Origin: Clostridia bacterium | GTDB taxonomy: Bacteria > Bacillota > Clostridia > Oscillospirales > CAG-272 | Direction of reading: 5' to 3' | DNA: 64,000 nucleotides | NCBI GenBank assembly: GCA_017461385.1 | Contig: JAFTXZ010000020.1 | Span: 1 to 64,000, forward strand | Translations under genes and position numbers: made by a program | Shown here: positions 7,579 to 15,826 of the stretch, one piece after another | How the letters are laid out: each line of letters opens with the position of its first letter | How positions within the stretch are numbered: position 1 is the stretch's first letter | Notes under the pieces: generated by a model | What the model saw: the letters and a program-made list of their open reading frames with translations, nothing else | Told to the model about the DNA's origin: nothing | Database searches by the model: none

Positions 7579-8544
7579 TTACAAAACTGCCTTCAAAAAT
7601 TGAATAGTCCTTGGATTTTTAGGATTATCAAACACCTCAGAGGGAGTACCCTCCTCGGCAATTATACCATCTGCCATAAGAAGCACTCTTGTGCCAACCT
7701 CTTTAGCAAAGCCCATTTCGTGAGTAACAATAACCATAGTCATACCCTCGCTTGCAAGGTCCTTAATAAGGTCCAAAACCTCACCAACCATTTCAGGGTC
7801 AAGGGCAGACGTAGGCTCGTCAAAGAGCATAACCTTAGGATTCATATTAAGTGCACGAATAATATCAATTATTTGCTTTTGTCCACCAGAGAGGGTAGAG
7901 GGATAAACGCTTGCCTTTTCCTCAAGACCGATTCTCTTAAGTAGCTTCATTGCATTATCAGTAGCTTCCTTAACAATTTCCTTCTTTGATTTAGCCTCAA
8001 TAAGAGGCTTCTTTTCCTTTCTGAAGGCATTGCCAATTTTAATAAAGAAATTCTTAAATTGAGCCTTTCTAAGCTTCTTAACTCCTAGGTGAATAGGTGC
8101 AACGGTGATGTTTTGCAAAACAGTCAAATTGTTAAAAAGATTGAACTGCTGGAAAACCATGCCGATTTTCTCTCTGTGCTTGTTAATATCAACCTTCAAG
8201 TCGGCTAAATCCTCACCGTCAAATATAATAGAGCCGCCACTAGGGTCCTCCATACAATTGAGGCAACGCAAAAACGTACTTTTACCACTGCCAGATGGGC
8301 CGATAACAACAACCTTTTCTCCAGGATAGATGTTTGTTGAAATATTGTTCAATACAAGTAGCTCGCCAAAGCTCTTTTTAAGCCCCTTTACCTCAATAAG
8401 AGGATTGGAGTAGTCAATATTACTTGAAGGAGTCTCTTTTTTAATTTCGTTTATTTCCTTTTCGTTCTTTTCCTCATAGAAATCAAAGCTACCCTTTGTT
8501 TCTGGAATGAGACGAACAACCTTACGCATTCTGCTATTTTCCAT
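7579..8544 (-). CDS. Amino-acid ABC transporter, ATP-binding subunit
   Basis: ATPase of a polar amino acid importer (GlnQ/ArtP/HisP family). From the ATG at 8544 the Walker A motif GPSGSGKST lies near residues 82-90. Next are the Q-loop VFQQFN, the signature LSGGQKQ near 219-225, and Walker B VMLFDEP. I prefer 8544 because GGAGG sits 8 bases upstream; the longer frame begins with a GTG at 8568. It overlaps the permease gene by 11 bases. Two oddities stand out. About 48 extra, highly charged residues precede the ABC domain. A lysine-rich insertion of about 35 residues lies between the Q-loop and the signature. The protein is therefore longer than the usual 240-250 residues. Confidence 0.92.
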   Translation of the reverse strand: MENSRMRKVVRLIPETKGSFDFYEEKNEKEINEIKKETPSSNIDYSNPLIEVKGLKKSFGELLVLNNISTNIYPGEKVVVIGPSGSGKSTFLRCLNCMEDPSGGSIIFDGEDLADLKVDINKHREKIGMVFQQFNLFNNLTVLQNITVAPIHLGVKKLRKAQFKNFFIKIGNAFRKEKKPLIEAKSKKEIVKEATDNAMKLLKRIGLEEKASVYPSTLSGGQKQIIDIIRALNMNPKVMLFDEPTSALDPEMVGEVLDLIKDLASEGMTMVIVTHEMGFAKEVGTRVLLMADGIIAEEGTPSEVFDNPKNPRTIQFLKAVL

Positions 8545-9265
8545 TTCTCTTGCCTCCATTTCTATCACTCTTAGATAGAACTCTTTCGAGCACTCTTATA
8601 AGCTGAGTGATTAAGAATATCAAGATAATGTAGCAAATTGCCATGAATAAAAACGGTACCATAGGCTCATAGTTGTTTTGACCTATCTTGTTAAGAGCAA
8701 CGTAAAGGTCGGCTGCACCAACAAAGCTGATAACAGAGGTTTCCTTAATCAAGGAAATAAATTCATTACCAAGAGAGGGCAAAATATTTTTAATAGCCTG
8801 TGGAACAACGAATTTCATCATAGTGGTGGGGTAGCTGAGTCCAAGGGCACGACCTGCCTCCATTTGACCTATATCAACCGAGTTGATACCACCACGCATT
8901 ACCTCAGAAACGTAAGCGCCACTGTTCAAGCCGAAAATAACGACACAAACGTTTTCAGAGGAAATTCTGCCAAGACCGATAAGTGGCAAAATAACAAAAT
9001 AACCAACCAAAAGCTGAACAACGATAGGCGTACCTCTGAAAAATCCAACGTAAAGTGCACAAATTTTATCAAGAACTCTTGGTATAAGCTTGTACTTAGG
9101 CATAACGCGAACAGAAGCAATAAGAGTACCGATAACAATACCGATTAAAAGACCTAGGATAGCGATTTTTAAGGTGTTACCAAGACCCTTGATAACCTCC
9201 TTATAGCCGTCATCGTAAATAAAGCTTTCGATAAATCTGTTAATTTTGTTTCCAAAATTACCCAT
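8534..9265 (-). CDS. Amino-acid ABC transporter, permease
   Basis: Inner-membrane subunit of the same importer, 243 residues from the ATG at 9265. This start has AAAGGA 7 bases upstream, whereas the frame-opening codon at 9292 is a TTG without a site. About five hydrophobic segments are visible. The family EAA loop, which docks on the ATPase, reads [20 protein letters not shown] near residues 125-145. The HisM/GlnP type usually works as a homodimer. The binding-protein gene lies upstream, separated by 84 bases containing a strong hairpin. The ATPase gene overlaps the 3' end. Confidence 0.93.
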   Translation of the reverse strand: MGNFGNKINRFIESFIYDDGYKEVIKGLGNTLKIAILGLLIGIVIGTLIASVRVMPKYKLIPRVLDKICALYVGFFRGTPIVVQLLVGYFVILPLIGLGRISSENVCVVIFGLNSGAYVSEVMRGGINSVDIGQMEAGRALGLSYPTTMMKFVVPQAIKNILPSLGNEFISLIKETSVISFVGAADLYVALNKIGQNNYEPMVPFLFMAICYIILIFLITQLIRVLERVLSKSDRNGGKRNGK

Positions 9266-9319
9266 AAATTTTCCTTTCAATAGCTCCCTCAAAAGGGAAC
9301 AAAGTTGTATTCATAACAA

Positions 9320-9343
9320 TTCCTCGCCCAGCTGGGCGAGGAA
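9320..9343 (-). terminator. Intercistronic hairpin between binding protein and permease
   Basis: A perfect 12-bp inverted repeat, TTCCTCGCCCAG/CTGGGCGAGGAA, lies just downstream of the binding-protein stop. It lacks a good U-tract. It would therefore protect the upstream message or partly terminate, a common way to make more binding protein than permease. Confidence 0.7.
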
Positions 9344-9349
9344 AAGCAA

Positions 9350-10198
9350 TTAGTTATTCATTGATTTTACAATGATTTGTGCAGGACCCTCATCAACAAC
9401 AACGAAGTCGATTTGTCCGTTTACAAGTGCTTGAGTAGCGCTTACTGCAGAGTCAAAGCCCTTAGCAGTAACAGGGAAGCCTGCAAAGCCCCAGTCATCG
9501 TCGCCCTCAACGTAAAGACCACCTGTTGTACCATTTTGGTAACCGATAATTGTATTGTTGTCCATAGCATTGAGAATAGCCTCAACCTGAGCAGCAGTTG
9601 TGCACTCAGCAAAGGTTGTGTCGCCAGCCTTAACGATAATTACCTGTGAAGCATTGTAGTAGGTGTCAGAGAATGTAACCTGCTCCTCACGTTCTGGAGA
9701 AACTGTAAGACCAGCCATAACAATGTCAGCCATACCTGTTTCAACAGCTGTCAAAACTGCATCAAAGTTCATATCCTTGATAACAAGCTCTGCACCCATT
9801 CTCTCAGCGATGATGCTTGCGATTTCGATATCGATACCGCAGTACTTGTCGCCAATCTTGAATTCAAATGGTGAGAAAGGTGTGTTTGTAGCAACAACAA
9901 GCTGCTTTTTGCTTGAATCCTCAACGCCAGCGCTAAATGTCTTGTAGTTGTCCTTGTCGTCAGAGAAGTACTTGTTAACAATCTCATTGAGCTTGCCGTT
10001 TGCCTTAAGCTCAGCAAGTACAGTATTAACTGTAGCCAAAAGCTCTGGGTCGTCCTTGCTTACGCCGTAAGCATACTGCTCGTCAGTTAGCTTGATTTGT
10101 ACGTACTCTACAACATCCTGCTGACCACATGAGCCAAAGCAGAAGATGGCAGAAAGAAGCATAATTGAAACGAGCGCAATTGAAATAATCTTTTTCAT
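9350..10198 (-). CDS. Amino-acid ABC transporter substrate-binding lipoprotein, apparently circularly permuted
   Basis: A 282-residue binding protein of the bacterial extracellular solute-binding family 3. It has a lipoprotein signal peptide with CFGSC at residues 20-24 (lipid on C24). The order of segments is unusual. Residues about 31-78, with DEQYAYGVSKDDPELL and LAELKANGKLNEIVNKYF, match what is normally the C-terminal end of this family. The usual N-terminal lobe (LVVATNTPFSPFEF, residue 100 on) comes next. The protein ends at DEGPAQIIVKSMNN, exactly where the moved segment would normally follow. A linker of about 20 residues joins the old ends. It heads the transporter operon, with AGGAG before its ATG and ARG-box-like sites upstream. 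Confidence 0.9.
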   Translation of the reverse strand: MKKIISIALVSIMLLSAIFCFGSCGQQDVVEYVQIKLTDEQYAYGVSKDDPELLATVNTVLAELKANGKLNEIVNKYFSDDKDNYKTFSAGVEDSSKKQLVVATNTPFSPFEFKIGDKYCGIDIEIASIIAERMGAELVIKDMNFDAVLTAVETGMADIVMAGLTVSPEREEQVTFSDTYYNASQVIIVKAGDTTFAECTTAAQVEAILNAMDNNTIIGYQNGTTGGLYVEGDDDWGFAGFPVTAKGFDSAVSATQALVNGQIDFVVVDEGPAQIIVKSMNN

Positions 10199-10233
10199 TT
10201 CTAAAATCTCCTAAATATATTTTTTACTGTTAT

Positions 10234-10261
10234 ATTCTAGCACATAATATTATTTTGTCAA
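10234..10261 (-). promoter_or_regulatory. Promoter of the amino-acid ABC operon
   Basis: Minus strand TTGACA (complement of 10256-10261), 16-bp spacer, TAGAAT (complement of 10234-10239). The ARG-box-like sites lie immediately upstream of the -35 hexamer. Confidence 0.7.
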
Positions 10262-10268
10262 GAGTTAA

Positions 10269-10335
10269 TTGAATATTTTTTCAAAAAATTCAGCGTTTTA
10301 TGAATATATTCAAAAATATTCACATTTTTATTCAT
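10269..10335. promoter_or_regulatory. Cluster of ARG-box-like operators
   Basis: Three sites resemble the ArgR/AhrC box. They are TTGAATATTTTTTCAA (10269-10284), ATGAATATATTCAA (10300-10313) and, on the minus strand, ATGAATAAAAATGTGAATAT (10316-10335). The last is close to the Bacillus AhrC consensus ATGAATAAAAATKCAAK. Together they lie just upstream of the ABC operon promoter and suggest arginine-dependent control. This is inference from sequence similarity only. Confidence 0.5.
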
Positions 10336-10354
10336 TTTTGCTCATTTTAAGAGG

Positions 10355-11371
10355 TTACTCTGCAATATCGAAATCAGAAATTTCGCTTTTCTTTGTACCA
10401 ATGAGCAACACAGCAAGAATAGCCAAAAGTAAAACAAGAGTTACACAAAGACTACCCTCAAGACCGAATGCTCCACCGTGAACAAAGGTAGCGTCGCCGA
10501 CAGTATTCGTTATAAATAGAGGTTTATCCATTCTCATACCACTTACAAGGGAGCCAAAGATGTTACCCTGAACAAAGTTCCAGGAGGTGTGAATAGCACA
10601 AGCGCCCCACAAATCGCCACGCTTGAATACGTAAATTCCAAGGAAAATACCCATAAGAATAATATTGATGATTGCAATAAAGGAAACACCTGCATTTCCA
10701 ATGTGCATAATACCAAAGAAAATGGAGCTTAAGGCAATAGCCACTGCAATTTTGTTATCTCTTGCCAAGGAAACCATATAGTAGCCACGAACTAAAAATT
10801 CCTCAGAGGCACCCTGCACAACAAAGGCAAGCAGGAATAGGAAAATAACGGGACTAAATTCATTGAAGCTAATTTCAATAGTGCCGGTTAAAAATGTAAT
10901 TAAGAAGGAAAGACCGTACATTACTGCACCAATAAGGAAGCCTAAGCCATACTCAAGCGCAAAGTCCTTTTTGCGAATACCCATTGAGGAAACAGGTCTT
11001 TTTTCAAACTTAACGCAATAAACAACAGAAGCAACGATAATAAGCGCAGTTGAGAAAAGACTAATAAGAGAAATCCAAAATGGTAGATTCACCACAAGGG
11101 ACTCAACCACGTCAACCATGCCGAGCATAAAATCCGTATAGGAAATCTGATCGGCCATAAATTGCTCCATAAGGGCATTGTATTCATTGCTTGACATAAG
11201 AGACGTTATTGAATAAATAGAAAGAGGAATGCTCTGTACTACAGAGGATAGAGTAGAGCCAATTATATAAACCAAAACAAAAATTACAGTTGTAAGAAAA
11301 ATACCCTGCTTCTTATGACCAAGCACTGCCTCGTCAAGCATTTTTGTTTTTCTTATTTTGAATCTGTTCAT
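10355..11371 (-). CDS. CPBP family intramembrane metalloprotease
   Basis: A 338-residue polytopic membrane protein of the CAAX-protease/bacteriocin-processing (Abi) family. The motifs are in order in the C-terminal half: EEFLVRG (E190, E191, R195), then a conserved histidine in GIMHIGN (H223), then HTSWNFVQG (H261, N265). These are the family's proposed metal and catalytic residues, so the active site looks complete. The N-terminal 120 residues add two or three further membrane segments. The ATG overlaps the stop of the upstream Nudix gene by four bases, implying translational coupling as last gene of the operon. Its substrate is unknown. Confidence 0.88.
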   Translation of the reverse strand: MNRFKIRKTKMLDEAVLGHKKQGIFLTTVIFVLVYIIGSTLSSVVQSIPLSIYSITSLMSSNEYNALMEQFMADQISYTDFMLGMVDVVESLVVNLPFWISLISLFSTALIIVASVVYCVKFEKRPVSSMGIRKKDFALEYGLGFLIGAVMYGLSFLITFLTGTIEISFNEFSPVIFLFLLAFVVQGASEEFLVRGYYMVSLARDNKIAVAIALSSIFFGIMHIGNAGVSFIAIINIILMGIFLGIYVFKRGDLWGACAIHTSWNFVQGNIFGSLVSGMRMDKPLFITNTVGDATFVHGGAFGLEGSLCVTLVLLLAILAVLLIGTKKSEISDFDIAE

Positions 11372-11910
11372 CTTCTTCCCTCCAGTATCCTGTGCGCCTT
11401 CAAAATAGCAATTTGTGTTTTTGCATCTTGAATTTCCCCGTCCATTACCATTTGCACAAGGGTGTCAAGAGGAATTCTTTCAACCTCCAAAAACTCCCCT
11501 TGGTCAGGGTGAGCATTTACAAAGGTAAGGTCAGTTGCCAGATAAATTTGAATTTTCTCGTCAAAGATTGCAACGGTGGTGTAAAGCTCACCAATATGCT
11601 CAATCCTACCAGCAACAGCACCGCTTTCCTCCTCAAGCTCGCGCTTTACAGCCTCAAGTGGATCCTCATTTGGCTCAAGCTTGCCAGCTGGAATTTCAAG
11701 CAAGACCTTGCCAAAGGGATATCTGAATTGTCTTATCATAACCACATTGCCATCGTTATCGACTGGCACAACACAAACAGCACCAGGATGGCGAACAATC
11801 TCTCTTATAGCAAGGCTTCCGTCAGGCAATTCAACCTGATCCACAAAAAGCTTAACCACCTTGCCATCAAATATTTGCTTTGATGATACCTGTTTTTCAA
11901 ATAGCTCCAT
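11368..11910 (-). CDS. nudF: ADP-ribose pyrophosphatase-type Nudix hydrolase
   Basis: A 180-residue Nudix protein of the ADP-ribose pyrophosphatase (NudF/YqkG) type, cleaving ADP-ribose to AMP and ribose 5-phosphate. The Nudix box begins GKLEPNEDPLEAVKRE and ends EEESGA (residues 76-98), with all key glutamates present. The preceding VVMIRQFRYPFGK and LEIPAGK are hallmarks of the subfamily, and length is typical. GAGG precedes the ATG. It sits in a tight minus-strand operon, 8 bases after the gene at 11919 and overlapping the CPBP protease. Confidence 0.92.
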   Translation of the reverse strand: MELFEKQVSSKQIFDGKVVKLFVDQVELPDGSLAIREIVRHPGAVCVVPVDNDGNVVMIRQFRYPFGKVLLEIPAGKLEPNEDPLEAVKRELEEESGAVAGRIEHIGELYTTVAIFDEKIQIYLATDLTFVNAHPDQGEFLEVERIPLDTLVQMVMDGEIQDAKTQIAILKAHRILEGRR

Positions 11911-11918
11911 AATTACCT

Positions 11919-12785
11919 CTAATTTTTCTTAGTAAATATTTGCTCAATAGTATTACCATTTGCGTCATTGCCATAAATAGTAAGGGTGTTACCCTCAAGT
12001 CTATAATCAAAGCACATAACCCCGCCGCTTACAATATCAGGCATGCCATCTACCTTGATTACGTAAAGCATATACATTTTATTATCCTTGAGTGCAAACC
12101 TAAAGTTGTCCAAAAGGCTTGAATCCTCAGTGTTTCTTGCAACTCCGGTATAATCCTTGAAAAACTCAAATTCCTCTTTATTATTTGAGGAGGACACCCA
12201 GGTGCCAAGCAAGGAATCTGGCTTTTTATAGTCTAAGTCATACTTAACGAGCGCTCTTTCCTCAAAGCCCATTTCACCAAGAGTGTAGATAACCAGCCTG
12301 CCACCCTCATCAATAGAGAAGCTACTTTGCTCCTTTTCTTTATCGCTATAGGAAATAGTGATGGTGTTAGTATTGCTTGTTTCGTAGCTTCCCACAAGCT
12401 CCTGGTCGAAAATTCCATAGGTGTAGGATTTCAAAATAACCTTTTTATCTCTTGTAAATTCATAAATTTGGAAAAAGCTTTCATCAAACTCATATTCACG
12501 CCATGTGCCAACCAAAGAATTGCCATCGTAAACGTATTTTTCGTTATACCTGGGTGGATTTTCCTTAGTAAAGCTATAAACGATAAATCCAATAAGCGCC
12601 ACAAGACAAATTATTCCACAAACAAGAGCAACAACCTTCTTAGGAGTTATTTTCCATTTCTTTTTAGGTGCGTCCTTGGCTTTTTTTGACATTTTGTCTG
12701 TCTTTTTCGCCTTATCCTTAGGCAAGGAAGGCGTTCCCTTAGTGTCCTTTGGCACTATCGTAGTAGTTTTTCTTTCGTTACTCAT
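11919..12785 (-). CDS. Single-pass membrane protein with two lipocalin-like repeats
   Basis: A 288-residue protein of unknown function. A lysine-rich cytoplasmic N-terminus (about 47 residues) is followed by one membrane segment (about residues 48-70) and an external region. This region contains two related units, each starting L(V/L)GTW and continuing with short beta strands (near residues 90 and 190). That pattern is typical of lipocalin-like/DUF5640-type modules. No enzyme residues are recognisable. The ATG overlaps the stop of the histidine phosphatase gene by four bases, so it is co-translated with its operon neighbours. Confidence 0.75.
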   Translation of the reverse strand: MSNERKTTTIVPKDTKGTPSLPKDKAKKTDKMSKKAKDAPKKKWKITPKKVVALVCGIICLVALIGFIVYSFTKENPPRYNEKYVYDGNSLVGTWREYEFDESFFQIYEFTRDKKVILKSYTYGIFDQELVGSYETSNTNTITISYSDKEKEQSSFSIDEGGRLVIYTLGEMGFEERALVKYDLDYKKPDSLLGTWVSSSNNKEEFEFFKDYTGVARNTEDSSLLDNFRFALKDNKMYMLYVIKVDGMPDIVSGGVMCFDYRLEGNTLTIYGNDANGNTIEQIFTKKN

Positions 12786-13411
12786 TTGTTACCTCTTGAT
12801 AATTTTTCAAGCTCACAGGGGGAGACGTTGTAGCCCTGCATTATAATCTCATTTCCATCAAAGGAATAAATAATCATACAGCAATTACCCAAAAGCTGGT
12901 CAAGATTGTCAATACAAGCTGATCTTTTAGCTCTTGTAGCAAAAATTTTAGTGGCTGAGCCGTGGCTAACTGCAAGCACCACCTGACCAATTTTTACGTT
13001 TTCACGAATAAAAGACTCAATTCGCCCTAAAACCGAGCTGATAGGCTCAAGACCCTCAACGGTTACGTCCTCCGTAATAGCCTTGCTATTGGGACTATAT
13101 TGAGTGCCGGATAGCACGCCAAAATCTCTCTCAATTAGTCTGAAATCCGTTGAGCAGGGGGAGTGTGTTGCTTCAGCAATAATTTCACCGGTTTTCTTAG
13201 CGCGAAGAAGCGGACTGGTTATAACCTTATCAATCCTTAAGCCGTTTTCACAGGCGCGCTTCAGCTCAAGAGAAGCGCTTCTTGCTTCACCAATACCCTC
13301 GTCATTTAGAGGAATATCATCACGTCCCTGCATTTTTCTTAAAATATTCCAATCAGTTTTGCCATGTCTTAAAAATAAAACGTAGCCCTTGCTTTTGTCA
13401 AACAAATTCAA
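12782..13411 (-). CDS. Histidine phosphatase family protein (phosphoglycerate mutase-like)
   Basis: A 209-residue member of the histidine phosphatase superfamily. The phosphohistidine motif LRHGKTDWN sits at residues 14-22 (H16 is the nucleophile). A second core arginine lies in TSPLLRAKKT, and the second catalytic histidine lies in AVSHGSAT. The family includes phosphoglycerate mutases and small-molecule phosphatases such as CobC, and the substrate cannot be read from sequence. The start is a TTG selected because GAGG lies six bases upstream; the previous gene stops one base before. It is part of the dut-nudF operon. Confidence 0.88.
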   Translation of the reverse strand: MNLFDKSKGYVLFLRHGKTDWNILRKMQGRDDIPLNDEGIGEARSASLELKRACENGLRIDKVITSPLLRAKKTGEIIAEATHSPCSTDFRLIERDFGVLSGTQYSPNSKAITEDVTVEGLEPISSVLGRIESFIRENVKIGQVVLAVSHGSATKIFATRAKRSACIDNLDQLLGNCCMIIYSFDGNEIIMQGYNVSPCELEKLSRGNK

Positions 13412-13412
13412 A

Positions 13413-13748
13413 TTAAACCTCGTTTTTGTAGGGCACTAGCATACCCTTAATTTCCTTGTCTGTAATTTCCTTACGAAAATGCTTATAGAAGGTATCTCTG
13501 TTGTCGAGCAGGTACTTAGGAATTGATGGAAAACGGTCGTATAATAGCATCATTTTCCCAATCATCGAGCAAGCAGGGTATACCTCTTCATATATCAATA
13601 TAGTTACGTTTTGTCCTTCAATATCAAAGAAAACAAAAAGCTCCTCTTCAAAATCCTTGCTATATGGTATTCCAAAATCAAAGGGAAGCTTGCTTTCCTC
13701 CTTTGAGACAACAATCATATTGTCCCTATCAAACACACGCTTTGACAT
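13413..13748 (-). CDS. Hypothetical protein, 111 residues
   Basis: I do not recognise this small soluble protein. It starts MSKRVFDRDN and is acidic and aromatic in the middle, with no signal peptide, membrane segment or metal motif. The ATG at 13748 lies one base after the stop of dut and uses a GGAAG inside the end of dut, so the two are coupled. A longer frame up to 13820 would overlap dut and lacks a ribosome binding site. It is followed after one base by the histidine phosphatase gene, placing it in the operon. Confidence 0.7.
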   Translation of the reverse strand: MSKRVFDRDNMIVVSKEESKLPFDFGIPYSKDFEEELFVFFDIEGQNVTILIYEEVYPACSMIGKMMLLYDRFPSIPKYLLDNRDTFYKHFRKEITDKEIKGMLVPYKNEV

Positions 13749-13749
13749 A

Positions 13750-14187
13750 TTATTTTCTTCCGGTTGAGCCAAAGCCACCCTCGCCTCTTTGAGTATCGGA
13801 AAGCTCTGGGACAAGCTCAAACTCTGCCTTTAGGAATGGGGCGATTACTAGCTGAGCCACTCTTTCATTTTTCATAATTACTTGGTCGATTGAGGAGTGA
13901 TTGTGAAGTGCAACCATAACCTCTCCACGATAATCGCTATCAACCACACCAACCTTGTTTGCAGGAGCAAGACCACGCTTTGAGGCAAGACCACTCCTTG
14001 CATAAATAAATCCACCATAGCCCTCTGGAATTTCAAGGGCAAGTCCTGTTTTTACAAGAACGGTTTCTCCTGCCTTAATGGTCAAATCCTTATCAAGACA
14101 TGCATATAAATCAGCACCGGCAGAGAAGTCGGAGCCGTAGGTCGGAATAATAGCATTTTCGTTTAGCTTTTTAATATTTATTTTCAT
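13750..14187 (-). CDS. dut: dUTP diphosphatase
   Basis: A 145-residue homotrimeric dUTPase converting dUTP to dUMP and pyrophosphate. This keeps uracil out of DNA and supplies dTMP synthesis. All five family motifs are seen: SAGADLYA (motif 1), YARSGLASK (motif 2), GVVDSDYRGEV (motif 3, catalytic aspartate), NERVAQLV (motif 4) and the C-terminal RGEGGFGSTGRK (motif 5). Length is typical. Its ATG directly abuts the end of the alkylation-repair gene, so the repair gene, dut and the downstream genes probably share one message. Confidence 0.97.
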   Translation of the reverse strand: MKINIKKLNENAIIPTYGSDFSAGADLYACLDKDLTIKAGETVLVKTGLALEIPEGYGGFIYARSGLASKRGLAPANKVGVVDSDYRGEVMVALHNHSSIDQVIMKNERVAQLVIAPFLKAEFELVPELSDTQRGEGGFGSTGRK

Positions 14188-14520
14188 TTATTTGTCCTCT
14201 TTTTTTATTTTTAACCCTTTTAATTCTTCTTTTCTTTCGCTACTTATCTGAAAGCTTTCTCTAGCCTTTTGTATAGCCTTGTTGTGCACCCAGGTCTCAA
14301 GAGCTCTGTCCTTAAGCAGAGGAAGTGTTTTTTCATATTGCTTAATTAGCATAAAGGAAATAAGCCAGGCGCTAGCCATATTTACGTAGTATTCCTCACT
14401 TTTGACTTTGGGTATAAGCCCAATGAGATTGTCGATATATTCTTCATTTATATAGTATATAAGACAAACTATGCCAAATCGCCTTTTGTAGGTGTGAGAG
14501 CTGTCAATCAATTTACACAA
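14188..14520 (-). CDS. DNA alkylation repair protein (AlkD-like), C-terminal part (frameshifted)
   Basis: The frame carries the C-terminal half of an AlkD-type HEAT-repeat DNA glycosylase, seen from KRRFGIVCLIYYI, SEEYYVNMASAWLISF and HNKAIQKARESF. It has no proper start: its first possible codon is a TTG inside the conserved fold. It continues the protein of 14531-14887 once one A is removed from the A7 run at 14549-14555. The rejoined protein (about 232 residues) then has the normal family length. Stop and dut start touch. Confidence 0.75.
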   Translation of the reverse strand: MCKLIDSSHTYKRRFGIVCLIYYINEEYIDNLIGLIPKVKSEEYYVNMASAWLISFMLIKQYEKTLPLLKDRALETWVHNKAIQKARESFQISSERKEELKGLKIKKEDK

Positions 14521-14530
14521 GAAATCATAG

Positions 14531-14887
14531 TCAATCTCTTGATTCTTGAAAAAAACGGCTTACACTGCTGGCAAGGGTGTCGCAAACCGCCCAGCTATCC
14601 ACGTATGGCAAAAGGGCAAGAAGCCTTTCTTTCATTTCCTCACAGCTAAGCTCCATTTGTCCAAGCATATAAGCGTGAACAATGTCCTCATCATGATATT
14701 TATGTGGCAGAGAAGAAATGAATTCAGCGCCAAGGGAGGATTTTGCATATTTCTTAGCAATAGCTTTTGCTAAAGGGGCACGAAGTCCTAAAATTCGTTC
14801 CTTATCAACCGTGGGAATGAGCTTTTTTGAAAACTGCTTGTATTTTTCATCACAAAGCTTAAAAATTTCCTTAGTAATTTCGTTCAT
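14531..14887 (-). CDS. DNA alkylation repair protein (AlkD-like), N-terminal part (frameshifted)
   Basis: The N-terminal half of an AlkD family enzyme, which excises alkylated bases without base flipping. Recognisable parts are ILGLRAPLAKAIAKKY, DEDIVHAYMLG and YVDSWAVCDTLASS. After SSVSRFF the frame slips and stops at a TGA. In the neighbouring frame the expected sequence (KNQEIDYDFLCKLID) resumes. The shift coincides with seven A on the plus strand where six would keep the frame. It is the first gene of the dut operon. Either it is recently inactivated, or the homopolymer was miscounted, or the frame is restored by slippage. Confidence 0.75.
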   Translation of the reverse strand: MNEITKEIFKLCDEKYKQFSKKLIPTVDKERILGLRAPLAKAIAKKYAKSSLGAEFISSLPHKYHDEDIVHAYMLGQMELSCEEMKERLLALLPYVDSWAVCDTLASSVSRFFQESRD

Positions 14888-14945
14888 AATAAAGCTCCCT
14901 TAATACTTTATTATAACAAATAAATTAGACCATTTCAATATAATA

Positions 14946-14982
14946 TAAATAAAAAGTGCCAAGAGTAAGCCTCTTGGCACTT
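14946..14982 (-). terminator. Terminator of rhaD-fucO transcript
   Basis: On the minus strand AAGTGCCAAGAG pairs with CTCTTGGCACTT (arms 14954-14965 and 14971-14982) followed by TTTTTATTTA. Confidence 0.85.
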
Positions 14983-14992
14983 AATTATTGAA

Positions 14993-15808
14993 TTATTCAG
15001 CGATAATTCCGCTTCTGTATGTAAGATTGAATCTCTTAGCGAGTTGCTTTAGCTGGTCGTCAGAAATCTTATTCTTAATACCGATAGGTGCAGTCATCAT
15101 ATAAACCTGAGCAGCCTTTTCTACAGTCTCAACAAGACCGAAGGTTTCATCAAGGTCATGACCTGCACAGTAAATACCATGCATAGACCAAATAACTGTA
15201 CGGCAATTAGCAATCTTTTCAGCTGTTGCCTCACCAATCTCGTTAGTTCCGCAAAGCATCCAAGGAAGAACCTCAACACCGTCAGGGAATACAACGATAC
15301 ACTCGGTATTCATTTGCCAGAGAGTGTGTGTAAAGAGGTTAGTATCAAGCTCGTGAACGTAGGTCATAGCAAGAAGGTTTGTTGGGTGTGTATGCATAAC
15401 AACACGGTTTGTTGGGTCAACACCAAGTCTTGCAATATGGCTCATTAGGTGAGCAGGAAGCTCACTTGTAAATCTACCACCGTCTGCGTAGCCCCAAAGA
15501 AGCTCAGCATCTTGTCCGTTAGCAGAAATTCTAAATACACCAACGTTGTTTTCTGGATCCTCAACAAAGTTCTTAAAGTACTTACCAGTACCACTTACCA
15601 AGAAGTATTTTCCTGCAAGCTTTGTAGCGTCAAAGCCAAGTGGGATAAGTCTTATTACCTTGTTTACGTCAAGAACTGCCTTAACCTCCTCCTCTGTAAG
15701 AAGATAGGAGATGTTACCACCATTACGCTCGTCCCAGCCGAGACGATACATATTAGCAGCAGTAGCGCAGTATTCCTTCAAGAATTTTGAATCAAGTATA
15801 TTAGCCAT
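14993..15808 (-). CDS. rhaD: Rhamnulose-1-phosphate aldolase
   Basis: A 271-residue class II aldolase. It splits L-rhamnulose 1-phosphate into dihydroxyacetone phosphate and L-lactaldehyde, the last step of L-rhamnose breakdown. Similarity to E. coli RhaD is clear through the whole length: GWDERNGGNIS at the N-terminus, LVSGTGKYFKN, TSELPAHLMSH (catalytic glutamate) and MHTHPTNLLAMTYV (zinc-binding histidines). Further matches are VVFPDGVEVLPWM and WSMHGIYCAG (third zinc histidine). It follows fucO by 18 bases in one operon, so the lactaldehyde it makes can be reduced directly. No kinase or isomerase for rhamnose lies beside it. Confidence 0.96.
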   Translation of the reverse strand: MANILDSKFLKEYCATAANMYRLGWDERNGGNISYLLTEEEVKAVLDVNKVIRLIPLGFDATKLAGKYFLVSGTGKYFKNFVEDPENNVGVFRISANGQDAELLWGYADGGRFTSELPAHLMSHIARLGVDPTNRVVMHTHPTNLLAMTYVHELDTNLFTHTLWQMNTECIVVFPDGVEVLPWMLCGTNEIGEATAEKIANCRTVIWSMHGIYCAGHDLDETFGLVETVEKAAQVYMMTAPIGIKNKISDDQLKQLAKRFNLTYRSGIIAE

Positions 15809-15826
15809 TTCTAAACCGTCCTCAAA

